64,000 nucleotides of DNA from an uncultured Oscillospiraceae bacterium (GTDB taxonomy: Bacteria; Bacillota; Clostridia; Oscillospirales; Oscillospiraceae), in NCBI GenBank assembly GCA_934573735.1, contig CAKTMC010000003.1, forward strand, positions 62,001 through 126,000. The letters run 5' to 3'. A program made the translations under genes and the position numbers. Positions 50,612 to 59,031 of the stretch are shown here, piece by piece. The notes below the pieces were generated by a model. That model ran no database searches. It was not told the origin of the DNA and saw only the letters and a list, made by a program, of their open reading frames with translations. How positions within the stretch are numbered: position 1 is the stretch's first letter; each line of letters starts with the position of its first letter.

Positions 50612-50841
50612 GTCAGTAAAAAATACGGTAAAATATGCGGCTGCGCCGAGTATCAGCAGAAATTGCCGCGCACAATAAGCACCCGCCCCGCCGCAGCGGG
50701 CAAGTATAATAAAAAACAAAATATGCATCATAAGCCTGTAAGCGGCAAAAGCGCGGTTGACATTTGGCGCTTTCGTGCATATACTGTCGCTTGTGAAAAA
50801 ATACGCGGCAGCAGCTGCATTACGGCTGCACTGGAGACGCT
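50612..50841 (+). promoter_or_regulatory. Intergenic region with promoter of the ThrE exporter gene
   Basis: The 366-nt gap between the divergent NSS and ThrE genes holds the NSS promoter and, at 50757-50785, TTGACA, a 17-nt spacer and TATACT for the ThrE gene. A CCCGC...GCGGG hairpin lies at about 50683-50701. No gene was seen. Confidence 0.65.
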
Positions 50842-52077
50842 ATGGACTACTATCTTTTGACCGATCTTGCGGCGACAATGGGATATCATCTGGCGATGTC
50901 CGGAGCGGAGACCTTCCGCGTGGAGGACACTATTCACCGTATTCTGCTGGCCTACGGCGTGGAGTGCGAGGTGTTTGCCATACCCAACAGCGTTTCCGTC
51001 AGCCTTGAGGCGGCAAACGGCAAGCCGCTGATGATAATGCGGCGCATCGGCTTCCACGGCAACGATCTTGAAAAGGTCGAGCAGCTAAACGCGCTCAGCC
51101 GCCGCATCTGCGCGGAAAAGCCGAGCGTGGACGAGGCGATGACATGGCTGCACGAGACGCTGACGCAGTGCCGGAGCTACTCCACGCCGCTATATTATCT
51201 GGGAAATATTCTGGTCGGCATCGGCTTTTGTCTGGTGTTCGGCGGTATGCTGCGCGATTGCCTCTGCGCGGGGCTTATCGGGCTTATCATCGGGCTTGTT
51301 ACGCGCTATATGGATAAGCGGGAGGCAAACCCCTTCTTCAGCACGATACTTGCCTCATGCCTCATGGCGATACCGGCATATCTCGCGGCGGGGCTCGGCT
51401 GGATATGCTGCCCGGACGCCGCGATAATCGGCGCATTGATGCTGCTCGTGCCCGGACTTCTCATCACAAACTCGATGAGAGATATTATCTACGGCGACAC
51501 AAACTCCGGCATCTTCCGTATTGTGCAGGTCGTGCTCACGGCGCTTGCCATCGCGCTCGGCACGGCGGCGGCTTGGCATATTACGGCGGGGCTATACGGT
51601 CAGACCGGCTCTGCCACGATGACATGGCCTGCATGGGCGCAGGCTATCGCGGTGTTTGTCGGCTGCTCCGGCTTCTGCATACTGTTTAACGTACACGGTC
51701 GGGGGCTTGCAATGTGCATCGTGGGCGGCGCTGCGGCGTGGATGGTGTATCTTCTCTGCGGTGCGCTCGGCTGCGGTGTGTATGCAGCAAACCTTGCGGC
51801 GGCGGTGTTTGCCGCGCTCTATGCCGAGATAATGGCGCGGGTGCGCAAGTGCCCCGCAACGCCCTATCTCGTCATTGCGACCATTCCCATGCTGCCCGGA
51901 GCGGGCGTATATTATACGATGAGCATGGGACTTGAGGGCAGTGTGATGGAGTCCGTTGCCAAGGGCTTGCAGACCATCGGTATCGCGGGCTCGCTTGCAG
52001 TGGGTATCCTGCTTGTGTCCACTGTGTTCAGACTCATAAGCCGCCACTATGAAAAGTCCGGCCGCGGGCATATGTGA
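50842..52077 (+). CDS. Threonine/serine exporter ThrE family protein
   Basis: 411 residues. The soluble N-terminal part (about 1-110, GYHLAMSGAETFRVEDTIHR) and first membrane bundle are ThrE/DUF1212; the second membrane bundle (about 270-405, with IPMLPGAGVYYTM) is the ThrE_2 part. In E. coli the two halves are separate genes (yjjP and yjjB); here they are one chain as in Corynebacterium ThrE. Predicted to export threonine, serine or, as for YjjPB, succinate. ATG with GGAGAC 5 nt upstream. Confidence 0.9.
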   Translation: MDYYLLTDLAATMGYHLAMSGAETFRVEDTIHRILLAYGVECEVFAIPNSVSVSLEAANGKPLMIMRRIGFHGNDLEKVEQLNALSRRICAEKPSVDEAMTWLHETLTQCRSYSTPLYYLGNILVGIGFCLVFGGMLRDCLCAGLIGLIIGLVTRYMDKREANPFFSTILASCLMAIPAYLAAGLGWICCPDAAIIGALMLLVPGLLITNSMRDIIYGDTNSGIFRIVQVVLTALAIALGTAAAWHITAGLYGQTGSATMTWPAWAQAIAVFVGCSGFCILFNVHGRGLAMCIVGGAAAWMVYLLCGALGCGVYAANLAAAVFAALYAEIMARVRKCPATPYLVIATIPMLPGAGVYYTMSMGLEGSVMESVAKGLQTIGIAGSLAVGILLVSTVFRLISRHYEKSGRGHM

Positions 52078-52104
52078 GGCTTTGCGAATATAATTATAAT
52101 ACCG

Positions 52105-52146
52105 AAACCGGAGACGGGAGCTTAGTCCCTCTCCGGTTTGTTTTGT
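52105..52146 (+). terminator. Terminator of the ThrE gene
   Basis: AAACCGGAGA / TCTCCGGTTT stem with inner GGGA/TCCC, then GTTTTGTTT. Confidence 0.85.
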
Positions 52147-52181
52147 TTGTGCTTGGAGTGCAGGCAGATAAGAAAACAATA

Positions 52182-52214
52182 CAAAAAACCAACCGCCATT
52201 TCTGACGATTGGTT
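52182..52214 (-). terminator. Terminator of tRNA-Pro
   Basis: Minus strand: AACCAATCG / CGGTTGGTT stem (one bulge), then TTTTTG, directly after the tRNA. Confidence 0.75.
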
Positions 52215-52217
52215 AGT

Positions 52218-52293
52218 TGGTCCGAGTGACTAGATTCGAACTAGCGGCCTCTTGAACCCCATTCAAGCGCGCTACCAACTGCGCTACACCCGG
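52218..52293 (-). tRNA. tRNA-Pro (anticodon GGG)
   Basis: 76 nt with encoded CCA. Acceptor CCGGGTG / CACTCGG, anticodon stem CTTGA/TCAAG around loop ATGGGGT, T arm with TTCGAAT. Reads CCC and CCU. Confidence 0.95.
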
Positions 52294-52404
52294 ATATACC
52301 CTATTTGTTTCAGCTCGATTATATTAGCACACCTGCACGGAAAATGCAAGCATTATTTTTGCAAAAACACAAAATAATTATTTTTTCCGTGCAGGTGAGG
52401 GCTT

Positions 52405-53745
52405 TTAAGCTGTTTTAAGCGAGGCAAGGACGCGCTCCGCCTCGCCCGGATTTTGCGAGCCGAGGATATATTTCACGCCCTCCGTCGTCTCGATATACAA
52501 AAACGGCGCACAGGTCGGGTCAAGGCAGAGCCTTAGACTGCCATAGCCCGCCGCGCTGAAATTGCCCTTCAGAAGATGCGGCGCGCTGGTGCCGAAGCTG
52601 CGGACAAGATGCTGCGGAAGCTCGTTTATAAGCTCCGCTTCGGCGATATCGTCCAGCGCTATCTCATAGCCGCCCTTGCCGCAGTGCGCAATGAGCTGCG
52701 TATCGCTTATCTCGAGCGAAACCGCCTTGTTCGTTGCCGCGTCGATTATAAGCCCCGTGAAGGGCAGCGCCAGAAGCAGCATGGCGACAAGCACGCTGAG
52801 CACTCTGCCGCCCGGCTGCGCCAAATTCACGGTCGTGTTGATGCCGACGCGGCAGTTGACGATGGTGCGCGAGTCGTTGGGGTCATAATACAAAACGCCG
52901 CCCAGCCACTTGTCGTCCTCGTCGGCATACCAGCCGCTGCCGCTCTCCGAGCTGAGCTTTGCCTGTAGAGCGCGGGTTTTAAGCTCGATGCGCACAGCGG
53001 CGATGACCATGAGAGCGTAGAGCGCCATGATGCCGCAGAGCATCGTGATGGGGCTGCTTATCGTGAGCATGACGAGGGGACTTATCGCGCCGAGCCCGTA
53101 TGCCGTGATGAGCCACATACGCTCCCAGCTCCGGCGGCGAATTCGCGTCAGCGCATTCGTTAGCTCCGTATCCGCATCGACAAGCTCCGCACGGCGGCGG
53201 TACGCCCAGCGATAGCATAGGAGGCAGAGAAGCGCGCCCAGCATATTTGCAAGATAGAGCGACCATAAGCTGCGCTCGAGCAGCAGCGGGAAAAGCGAGA
53301 GCAGCACGGCGGGGACAAAGCTCCACAGCGGCAGCTCACGCGGCTCCTGCACGGCGCTTAAATCTACGCTCCTGAGCTCCGCCGAGCCGCTGCGCCAGCC
53401 GCGATTTAATTTTATTCGCTTGAGGTCGCGGTTGCAGTGCAGGTAGGGGATATAGGGGAGGATTATGCAGAGATCCGTCCAGATGAGAAATACCGTAAAC
53501 GAGGCGGAGAGGTTTTTAATAAATATACAGGGGATAGCAGCGATAACGAGCGCCGTGCAGATGAGCTTGAGCTCATGCTTAAAGCGCGAGAGCCGCTCCT
53601 GAACCTCCGGGTCGCTGCGCCCGTCGAAGGGCAGGGTCACGCCTACGGCGATATTTTTCGTAAATCGCGCCTCGCCGCCGAGTATTTTGCAGATAAGAAA
53701 CGGCAACCAAATGAGGCTTCCCCAGAGAATAATGCGCCAAGTCAT
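52405..53745 (-). CDS. Membrane protein with DUF5808-like and PH-like parts, partner of GntR regulator
   Basis: 446 residues. Multiple membrane segments in the first 270 residues; then DDKWLGGVLYYDPNDSR and VGINTTVNLAQPGG, which match the DUF5808 pattern; another membrane segment; and a C-terminal domain (about 345-445) with EISDTQLIAHCGKGGYEIAL that looks like a bacterial PH fold. Related proteins (SdpI/DUF1648-like) act in envelope stress or peptide immunity, but the function here is unknown. Its ATG overlaps the GntR stop (ATGA), so it is the regulator's direct partner. Confidence 0.65.
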   Translation of the reverse strand: MTWRIILWGSLIWLPFLICKILGGEARFTKNIAVGVTLPFDGRSDPEVQERLSRFKHELKLICTALVIAAIPCIFIKNLSASFTVFLIWTDLCIILPYIPYLHCNRDLKRIKLNRGWRSGSAELRSVDLSAVQEPRELPLWSFVPAVLLSLFPLLLERSLWSLYLANMLGALLCLLCYRWAYRRRAELVDADTELTNALTRIRRRSWERMWLITAYGLGAISPLVMLTISSPITMLCGIMALYALMVIAAVRIELKTRALQAKLSSESGSGWYADEDDKWLGGVLYYDPNDSRTIVNCRVGINTTVNLAQPGGRVLSVLVAMLLLALPFTGLIIDAATNKAVSLEISDTQLIAHCGKGGYEIALDDIAEAELINELPQHLVRSFGTSAPHLLKGNFSAAGYGSLRLCLDPTCAPFLYIETTEGVKYILGSQNPGEAERVLASLKTA

Positions 53746-54113
53746 TTCGTTTCCCCCTCATATAGTTTCTTGCAGAGCGTGAGCGCCTCGTCGCGGCCGA
53801 GTCCGGCAAGGCGAAGCTCCGACAGACACAGGCGCAGTGCGTCAAGCGTCTCCGGCGCTATCGCGCCGCCGGTTTTACTCGGGGCGACTGCGGCTCCGCT
53901 GCGGCGGTCGGTCGTGATGTAGCCTTCCTGTTTGAGTAACTGGTAGGCCTTGCTGACGGTCATCATGTTGATGCCGCTGTCCTCGGCGAGCGCGCGCACT
54001 GTCGGCAGGCGTTCGCCCGGGGCAAGCCGCCCCTCCGCAATGCCCACGACTATCTGGTTGCGAAGCTGCATATACAGCGGCGTGTCGCTTGAAAAGTCAA
54101 AATGCAGAAGCAA
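53742..54113 (-). CDS. GntR family regulator, YtrA subfamily
   Basis: 123 residues. The winged helix has FSSDTPLYMQLRNQIVVGIA and LPTVRALAEDSGINMMTVSK, the GntR pattern; the short C-terminal part (about 80-123) without a large effector domain marks the YtrA subfamily. The start is TTG at 54113 with AGAGGTGA 6 nt upstream (an in-frame GTG at 54122 would overlap that site). It should repress its own operon by binding the inverted repeat at 54126-54150. Confidence 0.9.
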   Translation of the reverse strand: MLLHFDFSSDTPLYMQLRNQIVVGIAEGRLAPGERLPTVRALAEDSGINMMTVSKAYQLLKQEGYITTDRRSGAAVAPSKTGGAIAPETLDALRLCLSELRLAGLGRDEALTLCKKLYEGETK

Positions 54114-54125
54114 TATTATCACCTC

Positions 54126-54150
54126 TTTGTATTATATATAATAATACAAA
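54126..54150. promoter_or_regulatory. Operator candidate TTTGTATTAT-N5-ATAATACAAA for the GntR/YtrA regulator
   Basis: Perfect 10-bp arms with 5-nt centre, covering the -10 box of the regulator's promoter. Typical position and form for GntR-family autorepression. Confidence 0.75.
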
Positions 54151-54166
54151 CAATGCAAAAAGTCAA
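54138..54166 (-). promoter_or_regulatory. Promoter of the GntR-membrane protein operon
   Basis: TTGACT (54166-54161), 17-nt spacer, TATTAT (54143-54138). Confidence 0.7.
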
Positions 54167-54184
54167 GGGGTAGGGAAATTATAT

Positions 54185-54456
54185 ACTTGAACCCCTCAGG
54201 CGCTCCGCGCCAGCTCCCCTTTCAGGGGAGCCAAGGGCGTAGACCAAGACTCCCCTCGCCCCGCAGGGCGCTGCCCCTCTTAGGGGAAGTCCCCAGTGCG
54301 CACACTGGGGAAAGGGGTCTCCGGACTCGGACAGGGCGCAGAGCGAAAAAGACAGGACGCAGTGCGGACTATTTTTTTCCTATTGGCAATCTCCCAGCCC
54401 CGGCGCCCCCTCAGTCTCGCTCACGCTCGACAGCTCCCCTAAGAGGGGCGCCAAGT
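54185..54456. repeat. Second cluster of the dispersed intergenic repeats
   Basis: Contains 'cagctccccttt-cagggg-agccaaggg' (54210-54238), the 'ccccagtgcgcacactgggg' block with flanks (54262-54330), a 'cctattggcaatctcccagccccggcgccccctcagtctcgc' tail and a second short stem (54431-54452). These match the cluster at 23443-24105 in the same order. No gene seen. Confidence 0.8.
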
Positions 54457-54480
54457 TTTTTATAAAAAATACCGGAAACG

Positions 54481-54517
54481 ACAAAAAACCGTAACCGAAA
54501 TAAATCGGTTACGGTTT
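54481..54517 (-). terminator. Terminator of tRNA-Arg(ACG)
   Basis: Minus strand: AAACCGTAACCGA / TCGGTTACGGTTT 13-bp stem, then TTTGTC. The stem begins at the CCA end of the tRNA. Confidence 0.85.
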
Positions 54518-54593
54518 GGCACGCCGTAAGGGATTCGAACCCCTGACCTTCTGGTCCGTAGCCAGACGCTCTATCCAGCTGAGCTAACGGCGC
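54517..54593 (-). tRNA. tRNA-Arg (anticodon ACG)
   Basis: 77 nt with encoded CCA. Acceptor GCGCCGT / ACGGCGT, anticodon stem TCTGG/CCAGA around CTACGGA, T arm with TTCGAAT. A34 is expected to be edited to inosine by TadA so that CGU, CGC and CGA are read. Confidence 0.95.
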
Positions 54594-54717
54594 GTGTCTC
54601 TCGACAGCTTGATTATAATAGCACAGTCGGAAAGAAAATGCAAGGGTTTTTTGAAAAATTTTTTATTATTTTATATTATTTATATTTTTCCCGGATTTGC
54701 CGCGAAAAAGCCCCGTA

Positions 54718-54885
54718 TCACCAGCCCATGTAGCCGGAAATCGTGTCCGCGACCTCGGTCATCGTGTGCAGCGCCCTGCCGAGAGTGTTCTTTCCGGCGC
54801 TCTTTTTCGGCTTTGTAAGCATACCGACCGCGTCGCCGACAACAAGCCCTATGCCCATACCGATGAGGAAATTCTTTTTATTCAT
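54718..54885 (-). CDS. Small YtxH-like membrane protein
   Basis: 55 residues: MNKKNFLIGMGIGLVVGDAV is a single hydrophobic helix rich in Gly, followed by GMLTKPKKSAGKN and an amphipathic tail ending SGYMGW. The layout (short glycine-rich helix, basic turn, soluble tail) resembles YtxH-type proteins. ATG at 54885 with GGAGG 8 nt upstream; divergent from ymdB. Function unknown; too short for a firm family call. Confidence 0.65.
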   Translation of the reverse strand: MNKKNFLIGMGIGLVVGDAVGMLTKPKKSAGKNTLGRALHTMTEVADTISGYMGW

Positions 54886-55011
54886 TGCTCATACCTCCAA
54901 AATTTTTATTACGTTAATATTATGCTCAATTTTAACATTGCTACATTCATGTAATTTGTGGTATATTATAATAAACTATATATTATTAAATGAATTTCGG
55001 AGGAGAGCGCC

Positions 55012-55785
55012 ATGAGCGTAAAAATACTGGCCGTCGGCGACGTTTGCGGCGAGCCGGGACTTGATTATATCGAAAAAAACCTGAAAAATTACCGCAGAGC
55101 CAATGCCATTGACTTTGTCGTTGCAAACGGAGAGAACGCGAATGTCGTCGGAGTCACGCCGCGTCAGGTGGACACGATGCTTCGCTCAGGAGTGGACGTC
55201 GTCACCCTCGGCAACCACACATGGACGCGCACCGAGCTTCGACCCTATCTCGAGGAGCGCAGCCGCATACTCCGTCCGGCAAACTTTGCTCCGCAGTGTC
55301 CGGGGCGCGGCATCGGCGTATTCAAAACAAGCTTTGGCGACGTCTGCGTATTAAATCTCATCGGGCGCTTCACGCTCGACGGCAACACGGACAATCCCTT
55401 TGTAATCGCCGACGGCTACATGGAGGAAATCAAAGAGAAAATTATTCTCGTCGATTTTCACGCCGAGGGCACGAGCGAAAAACGCGCCATGGGCTTTATG
55501 CTCGACGGCAGGGCGAGCGCCGTCTGGGGTACGCACACCCATGTGCAGACCTCCGACGCGGAGGTTCTGCCCAAGGGCACGGGCTATATCACCGACCTCG
55601 GCATGACGGGAGCGGCAAGCTCCGTTCTCGGCATAGATCCCGAGCAGAGCATAGGCAAATTCTTCGGCGACCCGCCGCGCCGCTACGAGTCGGCAAAGGG
55701 ACCGGTAAAATTAGAGGGCTGCATATTTGAGATAGACCCGGAGACAGGGCGCTGCCTGCGGGCGGAAGGCGTTAGATTAAAATGA
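55012..55785 (+). CDS. ymdB: YmdB/TIGR00282 family metallophosphoesterase
   Basis: 257 residues. KILAVGDVCGEPGLD, VANGENANVVGVTP, VVTLGNHTW and VWGTHTHVQTSDAE give the metal-binding Asp, Asn and His residues of the family. B. subtilis YmdB hydrolyses cyclic nucleotides (2',3'-cAMP among others) and influences biofilm and motility choice and RNase Y-linked RNA decay. ATG with GGAGGAGAG upstream. Its stop overlaps the next start (ATGA), heading a three-gene operon. Confidence 0.93.
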   Translation: MSVKILAVGDVCGEPGLDYIEKNLKNYRRANAIDFVVANGENANVVGVTPRQVDTMLRSGVDVVTLGNHTWTRTELRPYLEERSRILRPANFAPQCPGRGIGVFKTSFGDVCVLNLIGRFTLDGNTDNPFVIADGYMEEIKEKIILVDFHAEGTSEKRAMGFMLDGRASAVWGTHTHVQTSDAEVLPKGTGYITDLGMTGAASSVLGIDPEQSIGKFFGDPPRRYESAKGPVKLEGCIFEIDPETGRCLRAEGVRLK

Positions 55786-56882
55786 AAAATATAAGAATAC
55801 TTCACACTGCCGACCTGCATCTCGACTCCGCTTTTGAGGCGCTGCCCGCCGGCAAGGCGGCTATTCGCCGCGCCGAGCAGAGGGAGCTTTTGTCGCGTCT
55901 GGAGGAGCTTGCGCGCAGTGAGCGAGTCGATCTTGTGCTTCTTCCGGGCGATATATTTGACGGCGGCGGCACATATTTTGAGACCGGGGAGGAGCTTGTG
56001 CGCTGCCTGCGCGACATTCCCGTTCCAGTATTCATCGCCCCCGGAAATCACGACCCTTATGACGCACATTCACCCTACGCAAAGCTCGATTTCCCGGAAA
56101 ATGTCCATATCTTTACGAGCGGCGATATAGAATGTGCGGAGCTTCCGGAGCTTGGCGTCTGCGTCTACGGCGCGGCCTTTACCGGCAGTGACGACGGACC
56201 GTGCATAAGCGCGTTTCACGCCGAGCGCGAGGAGGGGCTTATAAATATATTATGCGCCCACGCAGAGCCGGGCTTTGAGCCGGTAAACGAGCAGGCGCTT
56301 GCCGGGAGCGGCATCGACTACGCCGCCCTCGGTCACATACATAAGCCGAGCGGACTGCGCCGCGCCGGTGATACCTGGTATTCATGGCCGGGCTGCCCGG
56401 AGGGGCGCGGCTTTGACGAGACGGGGGAGAAAAGCGTCAGCATAATAGAGCTTTCCGACTCCGGCTGCAAGCTCGGCACCGTCTGCATCGCGGCGCGGCG
56501 CTATGAGCTGCTGCCTGTGGACGTGACCGGCTGCGACCCGCTGCTTGCGGTGCATACCGTGCTGCCGGAGGACAGCGCACGCGACGTGTATCGCATCATA
56601 CTCACGGGCGAGGTGGACAGCCCTCCGGATATGAGCCGTCTGCGGCGCAATCTGGACGACTGCTTCTTCGCCTTGCAGCTTCGGGACGAGACGCGCCTGC
56701 GCCGCGACGTGTGGGAGCGCGCTGAGGAGGACAGCCTGCGCGGGATATTCCTCCGAAAGCTGCGGGATAAATATGATGCCGCCCTGACCGCGGATGAGCG
56801 GGAGCTTGTGGAGCAGGCAGCCCGCTGGGGTCTGGCGGCGCTGGATAACATGGAGGAGGTAGTGCGGCATGAAGATAAATAA
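55782..56882 (+). CDS. DNA repair metallophosphoesterase, SbcD/YhaO-like
   Basis: 366 residues. RILHTADLHLDSAFEALP (metal-binding DxH), LLPGDIFDGG, FIAPGNHDPYDAHS, CAHAEPGF and YAALGHIHKP are the five phosphoesterase blocks of Mre11/SbcD-type nucleases. The length and the C-terminal part fit YhaO rather than classic SbcD. Its 3' end overlaps the ATPase gene by 14 nt, so the two subunits are made together, as for other nuclease-ATPase pairs that cut DNA ends and hairpins. Confidence 0.9.
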   Translation: MKNIRILHTADLHLDSAFEALPAGKAAIRRAEQRELLSRLEELARSERVDLVLLPGDIFDGGGTYFETGEELVRCLRDIPVPVFIAPGNHDPYDAHSPYAKLDFPENVHIFTSGDIECAELPELGVCVYGAAFTGSDDGPCISAFHAEREEGLINILCAHAEPGFEPVNEQALAGSGIDYAALGHIHKPSGLRRAGDTWYSWPGCPEGRGFDETGEKSVSIIELSDSGCKLGTVCIAARRYELLPVDVTGCDPLLAVHTVLPEDSARDVYRIILTGEVDSPPDMSRLRRNLDDCFFALQLRDETRLRRDVWERAEEDSLRGIFLRKLRDKYDAALTADERELVEQAARWGLAALDNMEEVVRHEDK

Positions 56883-58779
56883 AATGACGGCCTCCTTCGG
56901 CAAGCTCGAAAACGAGAGCATATCCTTCCACGGCGGGCTCAACGTCGTCTGCTCGCCGAATGAGAGCGGCAAGTCTACATGGTGCGCGTTTATAAAATCC
57001 ATGCTCTACGGCGTGGACAGCGCCGAGCGCGCCAGAATGGGCTACCTGCCGGATAAAATGCGCTATGCCCCGTGGTCGGGAGCGCCGATGGAGGGCGAGA
57101 TGGAGCTGACGGCGGAGAAGTGCAACATCACGATAAGCCGCCGCACAAAGACGAAGAGCGCGCCCATGCGTGATTTTTCCGCCGTATATACCGGCAGCAA
57201 CGTCCCCGTGGATAAGCTCACCGGCACAAACTGCGGCGAGATGCTGACGGGCGTGTCGAAGGACGTGTTCTGCCGCAGCGCCTTTGTCGCTCAGGGCGCA
57301 GTTGCGGTCACGGGGAGCAAGGAGCTTGAAAAGCGCATAAACGCCATCGTTGCCGCCGGGGACGAGCACAGCTCATATTCTGAGGCGGACGAGCGGCTTC
57401 AGGCATGGAAGCGTAAGCGCAGGTATAATCGGCGCGGCGCTCTGCCGGAGCTTGAGGCGCGCATGGACGATGACCGTATGCGTCTTGAGCAGATGCAGGA
57501 TTCGGTCGGTGAGGAGGAGCGGCTGGAGGCTATGCTTGCCGCGTCCAGACAGCGCTGCACCGAGCTTGAAAACGAGATGAACGAGAGCCGCCGCCGTCAG
57601 CGTAAGGAGTCTCTTGAGCGGCTCAACCGCAGCCGTGCTGAGCTGAAGCGGCTCAGTGACGAGCATGACGCGGCGCTGACGGAGCTTTCCGCACGGCGCG
57701 AGGAGCTGCACGGCAGCAGCTTCGGCATCACGCCGCCCGAGGAGCTTGAAACGAGGGTGGATTCGGATATTGCCCGTATCTCCGAGCTTAAAGGAGCCTC
57801 GGAGAAAAAGGCCTCGCCTATCCTGGCGCTGCTGTTCTTTGTCCTTGCGGCGATAGGCGCGGCGCTGTATATGTCGCAGGGCAGCGTTATATATATAGTA
57901 ATGGCGATAGTAATGCTTGCGGCGGCGATGTTCTTTATATTCCGCATAACAAAGCTCCGTCAGGCGGCGGCGCAGGCGGCGGAGGAGCGGCGAAGGCTAT
58001 TGAAAAGCTATCGCGCCGCCTCGCCGGAGGATATAAAAAGCGCCGTGGAGCAGCACCGTGAGCTCTGGGCGTCGGCGGAGAAGGCGGAGAGCGAGGAGCG
58101 CCGCAGCCGCAGCGCATATGAGTCGGCGCGCGAGCGGCAGAGCACGCTTGAGGAGGCTACGCTCTCGGAGCTTGATTTCACGGGAGGCAATACCGAGGCG
58201 GCGCGGCTCGGCCGTGAGCTGAGCGAAAAGCGCGCCCAGACCGAGAGGCTGACCGCACAGCTTGCGTCGGTGCGCGGCAAGATGGCTGCCATGGGCGACC
58301 CGATGGTGCTCAAGAGCGAGCTGAGCAGCATGGAGGATGAGCGTGCGGAGCTTAAAAAGGAATGTGCCGCGCTCGAGCTTGCAATAGAAACGCTCAAGGC
58401 GGCAGACACGGAGATGCAGCTTCGCTTCTCGCCGGAGCTTAGCCGTCTCGCATCGGAGTATATGTCCGAGATGACCGGCGGACGCTGGAGCGGCGTGACG
58501 CTCAACCGCGATTTTACCGCCGCGGCAAAAGCGGAGGACGGCGCGGTGGCGCATGAGGCGGAGTATCTCAGCTCGGGCACGCTGGATCTCATGTATCTTG
58601 CGGTGAGGCTTGCGGTGTGCGAGCTTGCGCTGCCGGAGGGCGAGTCCTGCCCGCTCGTGATAGATGATGCGCTTGTGAATATGGACGCGGAGCGCACGGC
58701 GGAGGCAATGAAGCTTTTGCGTAAGATAGCGCTCAAGCGTCAGGTAATACTCTTCACCTGCCGCAATATTGAGGAATAA
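56869..58779 (+). CDS. AAA ATPase with coiled coil, SbcC/YhaN-like, with internal membrane hairpin
   Basis: 636 residues. Walker A is VVCSPNESGKSTWCAFIK, the NESGKST form of YhaN proteins; the ABC-type signature region is YLSSGTLDLMYLAVRLAV and Walker B is CPLVIDDALVNMD. Between them are long coiled-coil arms (about 170-290 and 370-520), separated by two hydrophobic helices (about 320-365: ILALLFFVLAAIGAALYM and IVMAIVMLAAAMFFIF) that would tether the complex to the membrane. It should form a nuclease complex with the preceding SbcD-like protein. Length is smaller than E. coli SbcC (about 1050). Confidence 0.88.
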   Translation: MKINKMTASFGKLENESISFHGGLNVVCSPNESGKSTWCAFIKSMLYGVDSAERARMGYLPDKMRYAPWSGAPMEGEMELTAEKCNITISRRTKTKSAPMRDFSAVYTGSNVPVDKLTGTNCGEMLTGVSKDVFCRSAFVAQGAVAVTGSKELEKRINAIVAAGDEHSSYSEADERLQAWKRKRRYNRRGALPELEARMDDDRMRLEQMQDSVGEEERLEAMLAASRQRCTELENEMNESRRRQRKESLERLNRSRAELKRLSDEHDAALTELSARREELHGSSFGITPPEELETRVDSDIARISELKGASEKKASPILALLFFVLAAIGAALYMSQGSVIYIVMAIVMLAAAMFFIFRITKLRQAAAQAAEERRRLLKSYRAASPEDIKSAVEQHRELWASAEKAESEERRSRSAYESARERQSTLEEATLSELDFTGGNTEAARLGRELSEKRAQTERLTAQLASVRGKMAAMGDPMVLKSELSSMEDERAELKKECAALELAIETLKAADTEMQLRFSPELSRLASEYMSEMTGGRWSGVTLNRDFTAAAKAEDGAVAHEAEYLSSGTLDLMYLAVRLAVCELALPEGESCPLVIDDALVNMDAERTAEAMKLLRKIALKRQVILFTCRNIEE

Positions 58780-58790
58780 AAGATAATATT

Positions 58791-58824
58791 AAAAAAATAA
58801 CGCCGCGGGAACTCCCGCGGCGTT
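58791..58824 (-). terminator. Terminator of nagB (minus strand)
   Basis: AACGCCGCGGG / CCCGCGGCGTT stem followed on the minus strand by ATTTTTTT. It can also serve as a weak terminator of the plus-strand operon. Confidence 0.75.
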
Positions 58825-59011
58825 CAAGGCGTCGACAAAGTTCGACGCCTTGAAAACTTATTCAGGAGTATTCAAAAACACTCCTGAATAAGCTCGGATT
58901 GAACGCAGAAAGGGGACTCCCGTCCCCACTCTGCACTCTCCCCATGCAATTGCATACATTGCCGACAGCTTTGTCTACAGACTCAGCTAACCGGCCGGCA
59001 GCCGGTTAGCT
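58823..59011. repeat. Array of four further hairpins between convergent genes
   Basis: Hairpins: TTCAAGGCGTCGA/TCGACGCCTTGAA (58823-58854); CTTATTCAGGAGT/ACTCCTGAATAAG (58857-58892); GCAGA-GGGGAC/GTCCCC-TCTGC (58905-58934); AGCTAACCGGC/GCCGGTTAGCT (58985-59011). All stems are perfect or nearly so. No gene seen. Their density is unusual for a simple terminator region. Confidence 0.75.
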
Positions 59012-59031
59012 CAAGTATATAAAAACTATAA

